Source: Leptolyngbya sp. CCY15150
GTDB taxonomy: Bacteria > Cyanobacteriota > Cyanobacteriia > RECH01
Direction: 5' to 3'
Assembly: GCF_016888135.1 (NCBI RefSeq)
Contig: NZ_JACSWB010000172.1
Coordinates: 62,001 to 126,000 of the forward strand
DNA: 64,000 nucleotides
Shown here: piece by piece, positions 38,099 through 45,560 of the stretch
Numbering within the stretch: the stretch's first letter is position 1
How the letters are laid out: every line of letters starts with the position of its first letter
Notes under the pieces: model-generated
What the model was told of the DNA's origin: nothing
Databases searched by the model: none
Seen by the model: the letters and a program-made list of their open reading frames with translations, nothing else
Made by a program: the position numbers and the translations under genes

Positions 38099-38761
38099 TC
38101 ACGTTAATCCTGGCGGCAGGGGTTCTTGGCATTGGTGATGGATCTCGGTGATCCGGTCAAATAGCCAGCCGTGGGCTTGGCGATAGGTGGGAATCAAGGC
38201 TAGGGGGCTGAGGAGGGCGGCGGCGGCAATATCGGCAGCAGTGAGGCGATCGCCCACGAGGAAAGGAGTCTGCCAGCGGTGGTGCAGGATCTCCAGCCCT
38301 GTATCTAACCGCAGGCGGGCCTGGGCTACTTTGGCGGGAGTCATGCCATATTGCGATCGCACGATGCGGATCACGGCTTGGCTCATCCAGGAGGGATCGA
38401 TGGCCTTGCCTTCTCCGGCGCGATAGTCGTAGTACACAAAGCGGGTGGCGGTGCCGATGCTTTCGTCGAGCCAGTCTTCCAGGAGCCAAATGTCGGCGGC
38501 TTGGGTGGGATCTTCTAGGGATAGGCTAGGGGCGGGCTGATGCTGGTCTAGAAAGTGCAGGATTTGGGTGGAATCACCAAGGGCGATCGCTCCCTCGGAG
38601 GGAATTAGGGTAGGTACGGTAGTCAGCCCCGTGAGCGGTTTCAGCCGCAGGGCGTGAATGCCGGGGGTGAGATTTTCTACGCGGTAGTCGATCTGTTTAT
38701 AACCTAGGGCCAGCCGGGCTTTGCGGCAATAGTGGGAGGTGCTAAACTGAAGCAGCAGCAT
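38099..38761 (-). CDS. Glutathione S-transferase family protein
   Basis: 220 residues from ATG 38761; the frame runs 62 codons further upstream but only through repeat sequence. N-terminal thioredoxin-like domain: MLLLQFSTSHYCRKARLALGY with Ser/Cys at the active-site position, and TVPTLIP (cis-Pro motif), ALGDSTQIL. An all-helical C-terminal domain (about 95-220) follows with GDRLTAADIAAAALLSPL. It conjugates or reduces substrates with glutathione; the substrate is unknown. Confidence 0.85.
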   Translation of the reverse strand: MLLLQFSTSHYCRKARLALGYKQIDYRVENLTPGIHALRLKPLTGLTTVPTLIPSEGAIALGDSTQILHFLDQHQPAPSLSLEDPTQAADIWLLEDWLDESIGTATRFVYYDYRAGEGKAIDPSWMSQAVIRIVRSQYGMTPAKVAQARLRLDTGLEILHHRWQTPFLVGDRLTAADIAAAALLSPLALIPTYRQAHGWLFDRITEIHHQCQEPLPPGLT

Positions 38762-38917
38762 GGGGGGCTCGGTGAAGGGGCAGTAACGAGGACACGACGA
38801 CGTGATGGGGAGGAACCTCTGTGGATGGGTAGGATGAGCGGCACCATAACGCATCAATGTTCTGCAAGTATCAGTAGGATGCGTAAGCGATCGCGTCATG
38901 CATCCAAGCTTCATGAA

Positions 38918-39033
38918 ACGGTGCGTTACGGCTGCGCCTAACAGCACACTACCATGGGGGCACTAGCTCGGATCTCCCCACACCAATGCTTTACGAGACG
39001 GTGCGTTACGGCTGCGCCTAACAGCACACTACC
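38918..39033. repeat. 36-bp perfect direct repeat, 80 bp apart
   Basis: The 36-base stretch starting ACGGTGCGTTACGGCTGCGC and ending CAGCACACTACC occurs at 38918-38953 and again at 38998-39033, without mismatch. A third, shorter relative is at 33387-33463. The whole 38800-39060 interval is made of this repeat type, between the GST and PhoH genes. Confidence 0.85.
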
Positions 39034-39071
39034 GTAGATGGATGTTTGCTGAGCGATCGCAGGGCTTTATC

Positions 39072-40397
39072 CTAAAGCAAAATCGAGGCTTCTTCGGCTA
39101 GCTTCGATCGCTCGCCTTTATACAGGGTAATGTGGCCGGCTAGGGGATTATTTTTGAACCGTTCTACCACATAGGTTAGACCGTTACTCGCCGCGTCTAC
39201 GTAGGGATTGTCGATCTGGTCAATGTCGCCGGTGAGCACAATTTTGGTGCCCTCACCTGCCCGCGTCAGGATGGTTTTCACTTCGTGGGGCGTGAGGTTC
39301 TGGGCTTCGTCGATGATGAAGTATTGCTGGGGGATGCTGCGTCCGCGAATGTAGGCTAGGGCTTCAATTTGCAAGAGGCCGCGATCGCTGAGTTCTTCAT
39401 AGCCATGCCGCCAATGGCCGGGTTTATCCACGGAGCTGGGGTTGCCAAAAATCAGGTCAAAATTATCGTAGAGGGGACGCATCCAAGGGGTGAGTTTTTC
39501 GTTGACATCGCCCGGTAGATAGCCCAAGTCTTTACCCATGGGGACGATGGGGCGGGAAATCAAGAGGCGGCTGTAGAGGCGTTCATCGGCCACTTTATGT
39601 AGACCGGCAGCGATCGCCAAGAGGGTTTTGCCGGTGCCAGCTTTGCCCACTAGGGTCACCAAGGGAACCGAATCTCGCAGCAGTAGCTCGAAGGCAAACT
39701 TTTGTTCGCGGTTGCGGGCCTGGATGCGCGAAATGCCCGTGTAGGGAAATTTGGGCAGGGGAGTAATCTGACCGGTCAACCCATCGACGAGACCCAGGGC
39801 CGTGTGGGAGGGATTGGTTTCATCGACTAAGGTAATGGCTTGGTTGGGCAATAGCTTGGCATCAAGGGCGATCGCTCCTTCGCGATAGAGTTGGTCGATC
39901 ACCTCAGCAGACACCATCACATCCACCATGCCGGTGTAGAGATCGTCAACGTCTACCTTATCGGTTTCGTAGTCTTCCGATCGCAGATCTAGGGCATCGG
40001 CCTTAATGCGTAGATTGGTATCTTTACTCACCAGAATGACGGGGCAATCACATTGGCGCTTAAGTTCTAGGGCCACGGCTAAGATGGCATTATCCGCCTG
40101 ATCGCCTTCCAACTCGGGCGGTAGGGCCTCCAAGGTTTCTCGATGGCATAGGGCCACACGCAAATGGCCGCCATTCTCTAGGGGAATGCCGTCCGTTAAA
40201 TGGCCTTGCTGGCGCAGGGCGTCGAGGTTACGAGACACTTGGCGGGCATTGCGCCCGGTCATTTCTGGCTGTTTCTTGAAGCGATCCAGCTCTTCAATGA
40301 TGGTGATCGGTAAGACCACGTCATTATCCTCAAACCTCAGCATCGCACTTGGATCATGGAGCAATACATTGGTGTCGAGAACAAAGACTTTTTTCAT
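39072..40397 (-). CDS. PIN-PhoH ATPase (YlaK-type)
   Basis: 441 residues from ATG 40397 (an ATG nine bases earlier is also possible). N-terminal PIN ribonuclease domain (about 1-150): VFVLDTNVLLHDP, IIEELDRFKK and GDQADNAILAVAL supply the acidic residues. C-terminal PhoH/RNA-helicase-like ATPase (about 215-441): Walker A GKAGTGKTL, Walker B YFIIDEAQN, and LTGDIDQIDNPY. Such PhoH2-type fusions unwind and degrade RNA in a sequence-specific way in other bacteria. No antitoxin is adjacent. A 35-aa membrane ORF lies just upstream on the same strand. Confidence 0.93.
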   Translation of the reverse strand: MKKVFVLDTNVLLHDPSAMLRFEDNDVVLPITIIEELDRFKKQPEMTGRNARQVSRNLDALRQQGHLTDGIPLENGGHLRVALCHRETLEALPPELEGDQADNAILAVALELKRQCDCPVILVSKDTNLRIKADALDLRSEDYETDKVDVDDLYTGMVDVMVSAEVIDQLYREGAIALDAKLLPNQAITLVDETNPSHTALGLVDGLTGQITPLPKFPYTGISRIQARNREQKFAFELLLRDSVPLVTLVGKAGTGKTLLAIAAGLHKVADERLYSRLLISRPIVPMGKDLGYLPGDVNEKLTPWMRPLYDNFDLIFGNPSSVDKPGHWRHGYEELSDRGLLQIEALAYIRGRSIPQQYFIIDEAQNLTPHEVKTILTRAGEGTKIVLTGDIDQIDNPYVDAASNGLTYVVERFKNNPLAGHITLYKGERSKLAEEASILL

Positions 40398-40468
40398 TGA
40401 GGACATTCCATAAAGATGCAGTGGGCGATCGCACAGAGACAGAAAACCGGGATGTCTAGAGATCTCTC

Positions 40469-40576
40469 TTAGACGGCTGCCATAGCAAAAATCCAGAGCC
40501 AGAGCAGCACCGCGATGACTAGACTAACCAACAATCCCATGAAATGGGGACGATTCGGGAGTGAACTAGGACGCAT
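40469..40576 (-). CDS. Short single-helix membrane ORF (35 aa)
   Basis: Reads MRPSSLPNRPHFMG then a 20-residue hydrophobic helix (LLVSLVIAVLLWLWIFAMAA) and stops. A strong ribosome site, GGGAGGA, lies 6 bases before the ATG. It is about 70 bases upstream of the PhoH gene, same strand. Coding seems likely because of the ribosome site and the clean helix, but the product matches no photosystem or cytochrome subunit that I recognise. Too short for ordinary gene finders. Confidence 0.6.
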   Translation of the reverse strand: MRPSSLPNRPHFMGLLVSLVIAVLLWLWIFAMAAV

Positions 40577-40677
40577 CGTGCTTCCTCCCTTAGTGCTATA
40601 CCTTAATTATTGAATAAAGCTTAGAGCCACGGGGGATTCGGCAACGAACTGTCACATCTTGGCTACCTGAGCGTTAG

Positions 40678-41454
40678 CTAGTCACAGCGTTGCTGGGCCT
40701 GCTCTTGCCATTGCTGGTGGGACTGTTTTAAAAGAGCGATCGCTTCATCGAAACTATCGACACAGTGGGGGATTTGCAGATCGGTGGGGGCAATAAACGG
40801 CGTGGTGCCCTGCACCATATGCTTGTCCACCCAGCGGATTAAATCTGTCCACATCTCGCCGATAAAGATCAGCGGCGTACCGTCTAGCTTGTCCACCTGC
40901 AGCAGTTGCCAAATCATCAGAGCTTCCAGGGTGGTGCCAATGCCGCCGGGTACCACCACAAAGGCATCGGAAATCAGCGCAAAATGATGCAGGCGCGAGA
41001 AAAAGGTTTGATGGTTATACACATGTTCGACAAAGGGATTGGTGGATTGTTCAAAGGACAGATCAACCCGAATCCCGATCGATTGGGTGAGGTTATCGGG
41101 ATCTGCCAACACACTGCCCTCATTGGCTGCCTGCATCAACCCTGGCCCGCCGCCGGTGACAATATCACAGCCCCAGCGGGTGAGCTCCCCTGCCAAATAT
41201 TGAACGCCTTGATAGATCGGATCGTGGGACGCCATGCGGGCTGAACCAAAGATGGCCACCCGGTAGCGATCGCGCTTGTGTGGACGGATGCGCGTTAGGT
41301 TGTTCACTACCTGCCACAGACTCATGACCGCCTCGTCTACGATTTCGAGAGCTGCATCATCGGCACACTTCACCCCATCTACGGAGGGAGAGATGAGGTG
41401 AGGACGACAGCTAGGATCAGAGTTGGGAGGATAGTTCACGCCAAATTGTGTCAA
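40678..41454 (-). CDS. LOG family protein (lysine-decarboxylase-like, cytokinin-type)
   Basis: 258 residues. Rossmann-like core after a 70-residue N-terminal extension: VAIFGSARM, DIVTGGGPGLMQAANEG and the signature PGGIGTTLEALM. LOG enzymes release cytokinin nucleobases from nucleotide monophosphates; bacterial members also act as nucleotide phosphoribohydrolases. The substrate is unproven here. Cytosolic. Confidence 0.88.
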   Translation of the reverse strand: MTQFGVNYPPNSDPSCRPHLISPSVDGVKCADDAALEIVDEAVMSLWQVVNNLTRIRPHKRDRYRVAIFGSARMASHDPIYQGVQYLAGELTRWGCDIVTGGGPGLMQAANEGSVLADPDNLTQSIGIRVDLSFEQSTNPFVEHVYNHQTFFSRLHHFALISDAFVVVPGGIGTTLEALMIWQLLQVDKLDGTPLIFIGEMWTDLIRWVDKHMVQGTTPFIAPTDLQIPHCVDSFDEAIALLKQSHQQWQEQAQQRCD

Positions 41455-41470
41455 ACACTACGTTTCTATC

Positions 41471-41668
41471 CTACGTTCTGGGCGCTGGCTTCGGGAGAAT
41501 TGCCCCCAGATCAGGATCTGTGGGAGTCAGTTGGTGAAAATCGTGGGTTGTGCGGCCGCATGGACAAACGATAAAAACCGTTTGATAGATACCGTTCCGG
41601 TGATAGATACCGTTCAGGCTGAGCTTGTCGAAGCCCATAGGCTCCAGCAGCCATAGATACTTGATCAC
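41471..41668 (-). other. Doubtful short ORF in repeat-bearing intergenic sequence
   Basis: The open frame ends with QTVFIVCPCGRTTHDFHQLTP, which looks protein-like. Its N-terminal half falls on an 18-base tandem (GATAGATACCGTTC..., about 41584-41620) and on a repeat containing GGCTGAGCTTGTCGAAGCC. It could be a small gene with a damaged start or chance. The interval 41455-41721 holds nothing else. Confidence 0.25.
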
Positions 41669-41721
41669 CGATTTAATTAACCAGCTTCAAACGGCTTCAA
41701 ACAAGCAGGGGCGATCGCTCC

Positions 41722-42693
41722 CTAGGGTGAAAAGGGCGTGAACTGTCCCCCTAGATTCACCACGATCGCTTCGGTATTGGCCTCGATCATGGTGATATAG
41801 GTGTCGCCACGGCTGCCCTGTGCGCCGAGGGAGTCGGAATAGAGTTCTTGGTCGGCTAAGGGCACGCCGGCCTCTTGGGCAACGGTGGTAATCAGTTGGG
41901 GATTGAGGGTGGTTTCGGCAAAGATAGCCGGGACATTGAGGGTACGAATGGTGTCTACGAGGCGCTGCACGGTTTGGGCGCTGGGCTGTTCTTCGGTGCT
42001 AATGCCGATCAGGGTGCCGGGTACCTCCAGCCCATAGGCGCGGGCGTAGTACTGAAAGGCATCATGGGTGGTGACCAGTTGCCGTTGATGGGCGGGAATG
42101 GTGGCCACCTGCTCGGTCACCCAGGCATCCAGCGATCGTAGTTGGGTGATGTAATCCGTGGCATTTTGCTGAATGCGATCGCGTTCTTCGGGCAGCAGGG
42201 CGATCAGCTGATCGCGCATTGTTTCCACCATGGTCACCGCATGGCTGACATCGCCCCACACATGGGGATCGGGTACACGTTGACCCTCCTGCTCCATATC
42301 CAAGGGCGACACCGATTCCGCTACCGGCACCACGGTGGCATCAATCCCCGTCGCTTCGATGATGCGAATCAGCCCTGGCTCCAGGTCATAGCCGTTGTAG
42401 AAAATCAGATCCGCCGACTCGATGGCCACCGTATCTGCCGGTACCGGTTCATAAATATGAGGATCGACTCCCGGATCCATCAACGGCACCAGCTCAATGG
42501 CGTCACCGCCCAGCTCCTGCGTCCAGTGAGCAATCACGGTGGTGGTAGTGACGACCCTAGGGCGATCGCTCTCTCCTTCTCCCACCGGCGCTGAGCCACA
42601 GCCCGCAAGTAACGAGCCAATCAGGGCGATCGCTCCCCATGTCGCCCTGGCTCCCTGAGTTGTTACTCTCCCCATGTCGTTATGTTTTTTCAT
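41722..42693 (-). CDS. TroA-like metal-binding lipoprotein of a Mn/Zn ABC transporter
   Basis: 323 residues. Lipoprotein signal with lipobox LLAGC (Cys32). Metal-ligand candidates in the cluster 9 (A-I) fold: His79 in DPHIYEP, His144 in DPHVWGD, His210 in TTHDAFQYY and Asp287 in YSDSLG. The third ligand is His, as in TroA and ZnuA, and not Glu as in Synechocystis MntC, so zinc or mixed Zn/Mn specificity is plausible. There is no His-rich loop of the ZnuA type. It delivers metal to the permease. Divergent from the ATPase/permease genes, with a 79-base shared control region. Confidence 0.88.
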   Translation of the reverse strand: MKKHNDMGRVTTQGARATWGAIALIGSLLAGCGSAPVGEGESDRPRVVTTTTVIAHWTQELGGDAIELVPLMDPGVDPHIYEPVPADTVAIESADLIFYNGYDLEPGLIRIIEATGIDATVVPVAESVSPLDMEQEGQRVPDPHVWGDVSHAVTMVETMRDQLIALLPEERDRIQQNATDYITQLRSLDAWVTEQVATIPAHQRQLVTTHDAFQYYARAYGLEVPGTLIGISTEEQPSAQTVQRLVDTIRTLNVPAIFAETTLNPQLITTVAQEAGVPLADQELYSDSLGAQGSRGDTYITMIEANTEAIVVNLGGQFTPFSP

Positions 42694-42772
42694 ATTGCTT
42701 TCATTTTTTCACGATACAATGTTTTCATAATCGTTTCATATTTGATTTGTCAAGCTTAGATGGAGTTCGTCC
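42694..42772. promoter_or_regulatory. Divergent promoter region of the metal transporter
   Basis: 79 bases, strongly AT-rich, between the binding-protein and ATPase starts. It repeats TTTTCAT several times and contains an inverted pair ACGAT...ATCGT. It must hold both promoters and probably an operator for a metal-responsive regulator (inference). No regulator gene is in the window. Confidence 0.6.
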
Positions 42773-43552
42773 ATGGTTCAGCCCAACTCATCCCCATCCG
42801 TTGCCCTAAGGGCCCATGCTCAGAGTATTGAGGTGCAGCATCTGAGCGTGATGTATCAAGATGTGCAGGCCTTGCGCAACCTAACGGTGACGATTGCGGC
42901 GGGGCAACTGGTGGGCATTTTTGGCCCCAATGGTGCGGGCAAAAGTACGCTGGTGAAGGCCATGCTAGGGCTGATTCCCGCAGCCACCGGCACTGTTACC
43001 TATGGCGATCGCCCCCTAACTGAGCAACGGCAGCGCGTCGCCTATGTGCCCCAGCGATCGCAGATTGACTGGACATTCCCCGCCACGGTGTGGGATGTGG
43101 TGATGATGGGACGGGTACGCAAAACCGGATTTCTGCGGCCTTTTTCTGGAGTGAGCCGTCGCCTGGCGGCCAATGCACTGGAACGGGTTGGCATGGCAGA
43201 GTATGGCGATCGCCGCATTGGTGATTTGTCTGGCGGGCAGCAGCAGCGGGTGTTCTTAGCTCGTTCCTTAGCTCAGGATGCAGATATTTTTTGCTTTGAT
43301 GAACCGTTTGTAGGTGTGGATCAAACCACGGAGCAGATCTTATTCAGCATTTTCCGAGAACTCGCCAGCCAAGGTAAGACCGTGATGGTTGTCAACCACG
43401 ATCTCGGGGAATCGATTACCCACTTCGATCATCTGATTTTACTGAATCGGGAACTGATTGCGGCGGGCGATCGCCGCTCGGTCTTGCAGCCTCAGCATAT
43501 GACCCGTGCCTACGGCGGCCACGTGCGCTTTTTTGAATCCCAGGCTGCCTAG
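42773..43552 (+). CDS. Mn/Zn ABC transporter ATP-binding protein
   Basis: 259 residues; GGAG lies 8 bases before the ATG. Walker A GPNGAGKSTL, ABC signature LSGGQQQRVFLARSLA, Walker B with CFDEPFVG, and the H-loop VVNHD. The family is the manganese/zinc/iron chelate ATPase. It powers uptake together with the permease encoded next; their genes touch (stop at 43552, permease ATG at 43555). Confidence 0.93.
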   Translation: MVQPNSSPSVALRAHAQSIEVQHLSVMYQDVQALRNLTVTIAAGQLVGIFGPNGAGKSTLVKAMLGLIPAATGTVTYGDRPLTEQRQRVAYVPQRSQIDWTFPATVWDVVMMGRVRKTGFLRPFSGVSRRLAANALERVGMAEYGDRRIGDLSGGQQQRVFLARSLAQDADIFCFDEPFVGVDQTTEQILFSIFRELASQGKTVMVVNHDLGESITHFDHLILLNRELIAAGDRRSVLQPQHMTRAYGGHVRFFESQAA

Positions 43553-43554
43553 TG

Positions 43555-44439
43555 ATGCTGGAGTTGCTTTGGGAACCGTTGCAGTATGGCTTCATGCAGC
43601 GATCGCTAGTTGTGGCGGTGTTGGTCGGCATTATCTGTGCAGTGGTGGGTAGTTATCTCATGGTGCGGCGGCTGGCCATGCTGGGTGATGCCATTAGCCA
43701 TTCTTTGCTGCCAGGGTTGGCGATCGCCTTCGCCCTAGGTATGAATCTGTATATTGGTGCATTCATCGCCGGTGTCCTGAGCACCGTGATCATTGCCTGG
43801 ATTCAGACGCGATCGCCCATCAAGGAAGATGCGGCTATGGGGATTGTCCTCTCGTCCTTTTTTGCCCTGGGTATCACCCTGATTACCGTCATCCAGCGAG
43901 ATAACAAAATTGATCTAAATCATTTCCTGTTTGGCAATATTCTCGGCGTTAGTTCTGGAGAAGTGCGGGACACGGCTATTATTGCTGTTGTGGTTCTCGT
44001 GACGGTTGTTTTACTTTACAAAGAATTATTATTTTACAGCTTCGATCCTCTAGGGGCCCAAGCCGCTGGCTTACCTGTCAATCTCCTCAACTTCGGGCAG
44101 ATGATCCTGATTGCCCTAACCGTAGTTGCCAGTATGAAATCTGTAGGGGTGGTGCTGGTATTGGCGATGCTAATTACACCGGGGGCGATCGCTTATCTCT
44201 TAGTCCCGCGCTTGCATCAAGTCATGCTGCTCGGTGCTTTGTTGGGGATGGTGGCGAGTGTGGCAGGCCTATATCTTAGCTATTACTACAATATTCCCTC
44301 TGGGCCAGCGATCGTGCTGGTGATTTCTGGGTTATTTTTCCTGACGCTGCTGTTCAGCCCTCGCTATGGCGTCCTGAAGCGATCGCTCTCGATGCCGTTA
44401 CCCCTATGGCGGGATCTGCAAGCATGGCTACGGCGTTAG
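43555..44439 (+). CDS. Mn/Zn ABC transporter permease
   Basis: 294 residues from ATG 43555 (a GTG at 43552 overlaps the ATPase stop). Eight or nine transmembrane helices, with typical motifs VGSYLMVRRLAMLGDAISHSLLPG and a later GVVLVLAMLITPGAIAYLL. Family 3 cluster of metal-ion permeases. Together with the ATPase and the divergent binding protein it forms one transporter. Possibly terminated by the hairpin at 44475. Confidence 0.93.
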   Translation: MLELLWEPLQYGFMQRSLVVAVLVGIICAVVGSYLMVRRLAMLGDAISHSLLPGLAIAFALGMNLYIGAFIAGVLSTVIIAWIQTRSPIKEDAAMGIVLSSFFALGITLITVIQRDNKIDLNHFLFGNILGVSSGEVRDTAIIAVVVLVTVVLLYKELLFYSFDPLGAQAAGLPVNLLNFGQMILIALTVVASMKSVGVVLVLAMLITPGAIAYLLVPRLHQVMLLGALLGMVASVAGLYLSYYYNIPSGPAIVLVISGLFFLTLLFSPRYGVLKRSLSMPLPLWRDLQAWLRR

Positions 44440-44474
44440 GGATATGATCTGAAACCTATACCTGTAGCGGCAAT

Positions 44475-44495
44475 GGGGACAACCGAAGTTGCCCC
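44475..44495 (+). terminator. Possible terminator after the permease gene
   Basis: GGGG-A-CAAC pairs with GTTGCCCC around a CGAA loop, 35 bases after the stop. The T content downstream is modest, so the termination strength is uncertain. Confidence 0.4.
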
Positions 44496-44542
44496 GTTCG
44501 ATCGCTTTATAATTGAGTGATGTCCTGCCTTGGTTCACTCAT

Positions 44543-45040
44543 ATGCCTAAAATCGATCCTGCTGTCCTCAAACAGGTGACCGTTAGCCTGCCCTTTGGCA
44601 TTGGTTCTGCCTCCTGGGAAGCTGATCCTACGGAGCGCCATGCCGCATGGGAACTTTACATTGAGCTAGTAACGCGGGTTGCTGTTCAGTCTATGGATTC
44701 AGATCTTGGCACGCTCCGGGAGGCGATGAACTCGCTCTATAGCTTGTTTGGTTCTACCCGCGACATTTTGCGCAAGGCAGGGCCTAAGGTGGGGGCTTCT
44801 CGCGATTCGGTGGGCGGAATCGCGATCGCTGTCCTCAATAATGGTCTGCGGCCCTTTTTGTCCAAGTGGCATCCGCTATTGCAAGACTGGGAAGTGAAGC
44901 GAGCGGAGGGTATCAGTGTACAGGTGCATGAGAAAGCGTGGGACATGGAGTCAACGCTACGGGGTGACCTAGAAAAGCTTCGGGGTAATTTGGAGCAGTA
45001 TGCCCATGCATTAGCCAATATTGCTGGGGTGCAGGATTGA
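44543..45040 (+). CDS. Conserved hypothetical protein of an island next to a TIR-GUN4 gene
   Basis: 165 residues from ATG 44543, where the product begins MPKIDPAVLKQVTVSLPFG; a TTG ten codons upstream is also in frame. Highly regular helical stretches: AWELYIELVTRVAVQSMDSDLGTLREAMNSLYSLFGSTRDILRKAG, then GGIAIAVLNNGLRPFLSKWHPLLQDWE. No enzyme motif, signal or membrane segment. I have seen this type as a hypothetical protein in many bacteria but know of no function. Its stop overlaps the next gene, so the two are probably translationally coupled. Confidence 0.75.
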   Translation: MPKIDPAVLKQVTVSLPFGIGSASWEADPTERHAAWELYIELVTRVAVQSMDSDLGTLREAMNSLYSLFGSTRDILRKAGPKVGASRDSVGGIAIAVLNNGLRPFLSKWHPLLQDWEVKRAEGISVQVHEKAWDMESTLRGDLEKLRGNLEQYAHALANIAGVQD

Positions 45041-45291
45041 AGACAACGGCTTATTTTGAACAAAAGCTCCTCGACCGGCCAGAAATCCGGCGAGAATGGT
45101 GTCAACAAGTCTTGGAAAACACGCTCAAGACCCAGGTTCAAAGCAATGGTCGCATTAGTCATTGGGCTGTGATTCCAGACTATGGCGATCGCGTCCTGAG
45201 AGTGATTACCCTAGAGGATGGAGAAACCATTCATAATGCCTACTTTGACCGAAATTTTCGCTCTCGACTTCAACAAGGCTTAGAACCATGA
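45037..45291 (+). CDS. Small toxin-like protein paired with DUF2283
   Basis: 84 residues with a TTG start (45037) that overlaps the previous stop by four bases; a GGGG run is 8 bases upstream. Pattern: EWCQQVLENTLKTQVQSNGRISHWAVIPDYGDRVLRVITLEDGETIHNAYFDRNF. This matches the small partner typically encoded next to DUF2283 proteins, which are proposed toxin-antitoxin pairs; direct proof of toxicity is unknown to me. The stop overlaps the DUF2283 start by four bases (ATGA). Confidence 0.75.
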   Translation: MKTTAYFEQKLLDRPEIRREWCQQVLENTLKTQVQSNGRISHWAVIPDYGDRVLRVITLEDGETIHNAYFDRNFRSRLQQGLEP

Positions 45292-45503
45292 AAATTCAGT
45301 ATTTTCCCGATACAGATACGCTTTCCATTCGCTTGAATAACAATCCCAGCACAGAATCCACTGAAATTGCGCCAGATGTGGTCGTTGACTTTGATGCTGA
45401 AGGAGCAGTTGTAGGTCTAGATATCGATCTGGCTTCTTCAAAAGTAGATCTCAAACACCTAGATTTACAAGGATTACTGAGGCCAGAGTTGTTATCACGT
45501 TAG
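45288..45503 (+). CDS. DUF2283 domain protein (probable antitoxin-like partner)
   Basis: 71 residues: MKIQYFPDTDTLSIRLNNNP, APDVVVDFDAEGAVVGLDIDLASS, the beta-rich DUF2283 pattern. The ATGA overlap with the preceding gene implies coupled translation. Members are commonly found beside a small toxin-like partner and are presumed to neutralise it. The TIR-GUN4 gene starts 58 bases later. Confidence 0.85.
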   Translation: MKIQYFPDTDTLSIRLNNNPSTESTEIAPDVVVDFDAEGAVVGLDIDLASSKVDLKHLDLQGLLRPELLSR

Positions 45504-45560
45504 AGCCATAAGACCAATGACCACCCTGAGCACTAGACCTAAAGACAAGATTAAGGTGAT

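Noticed and set aside
38762-38947. N-terminal extension of the GST gene
   Set aside because: The extra 62 codons translate the repeat, while the family N-terminus starts at the ATG at 38761.
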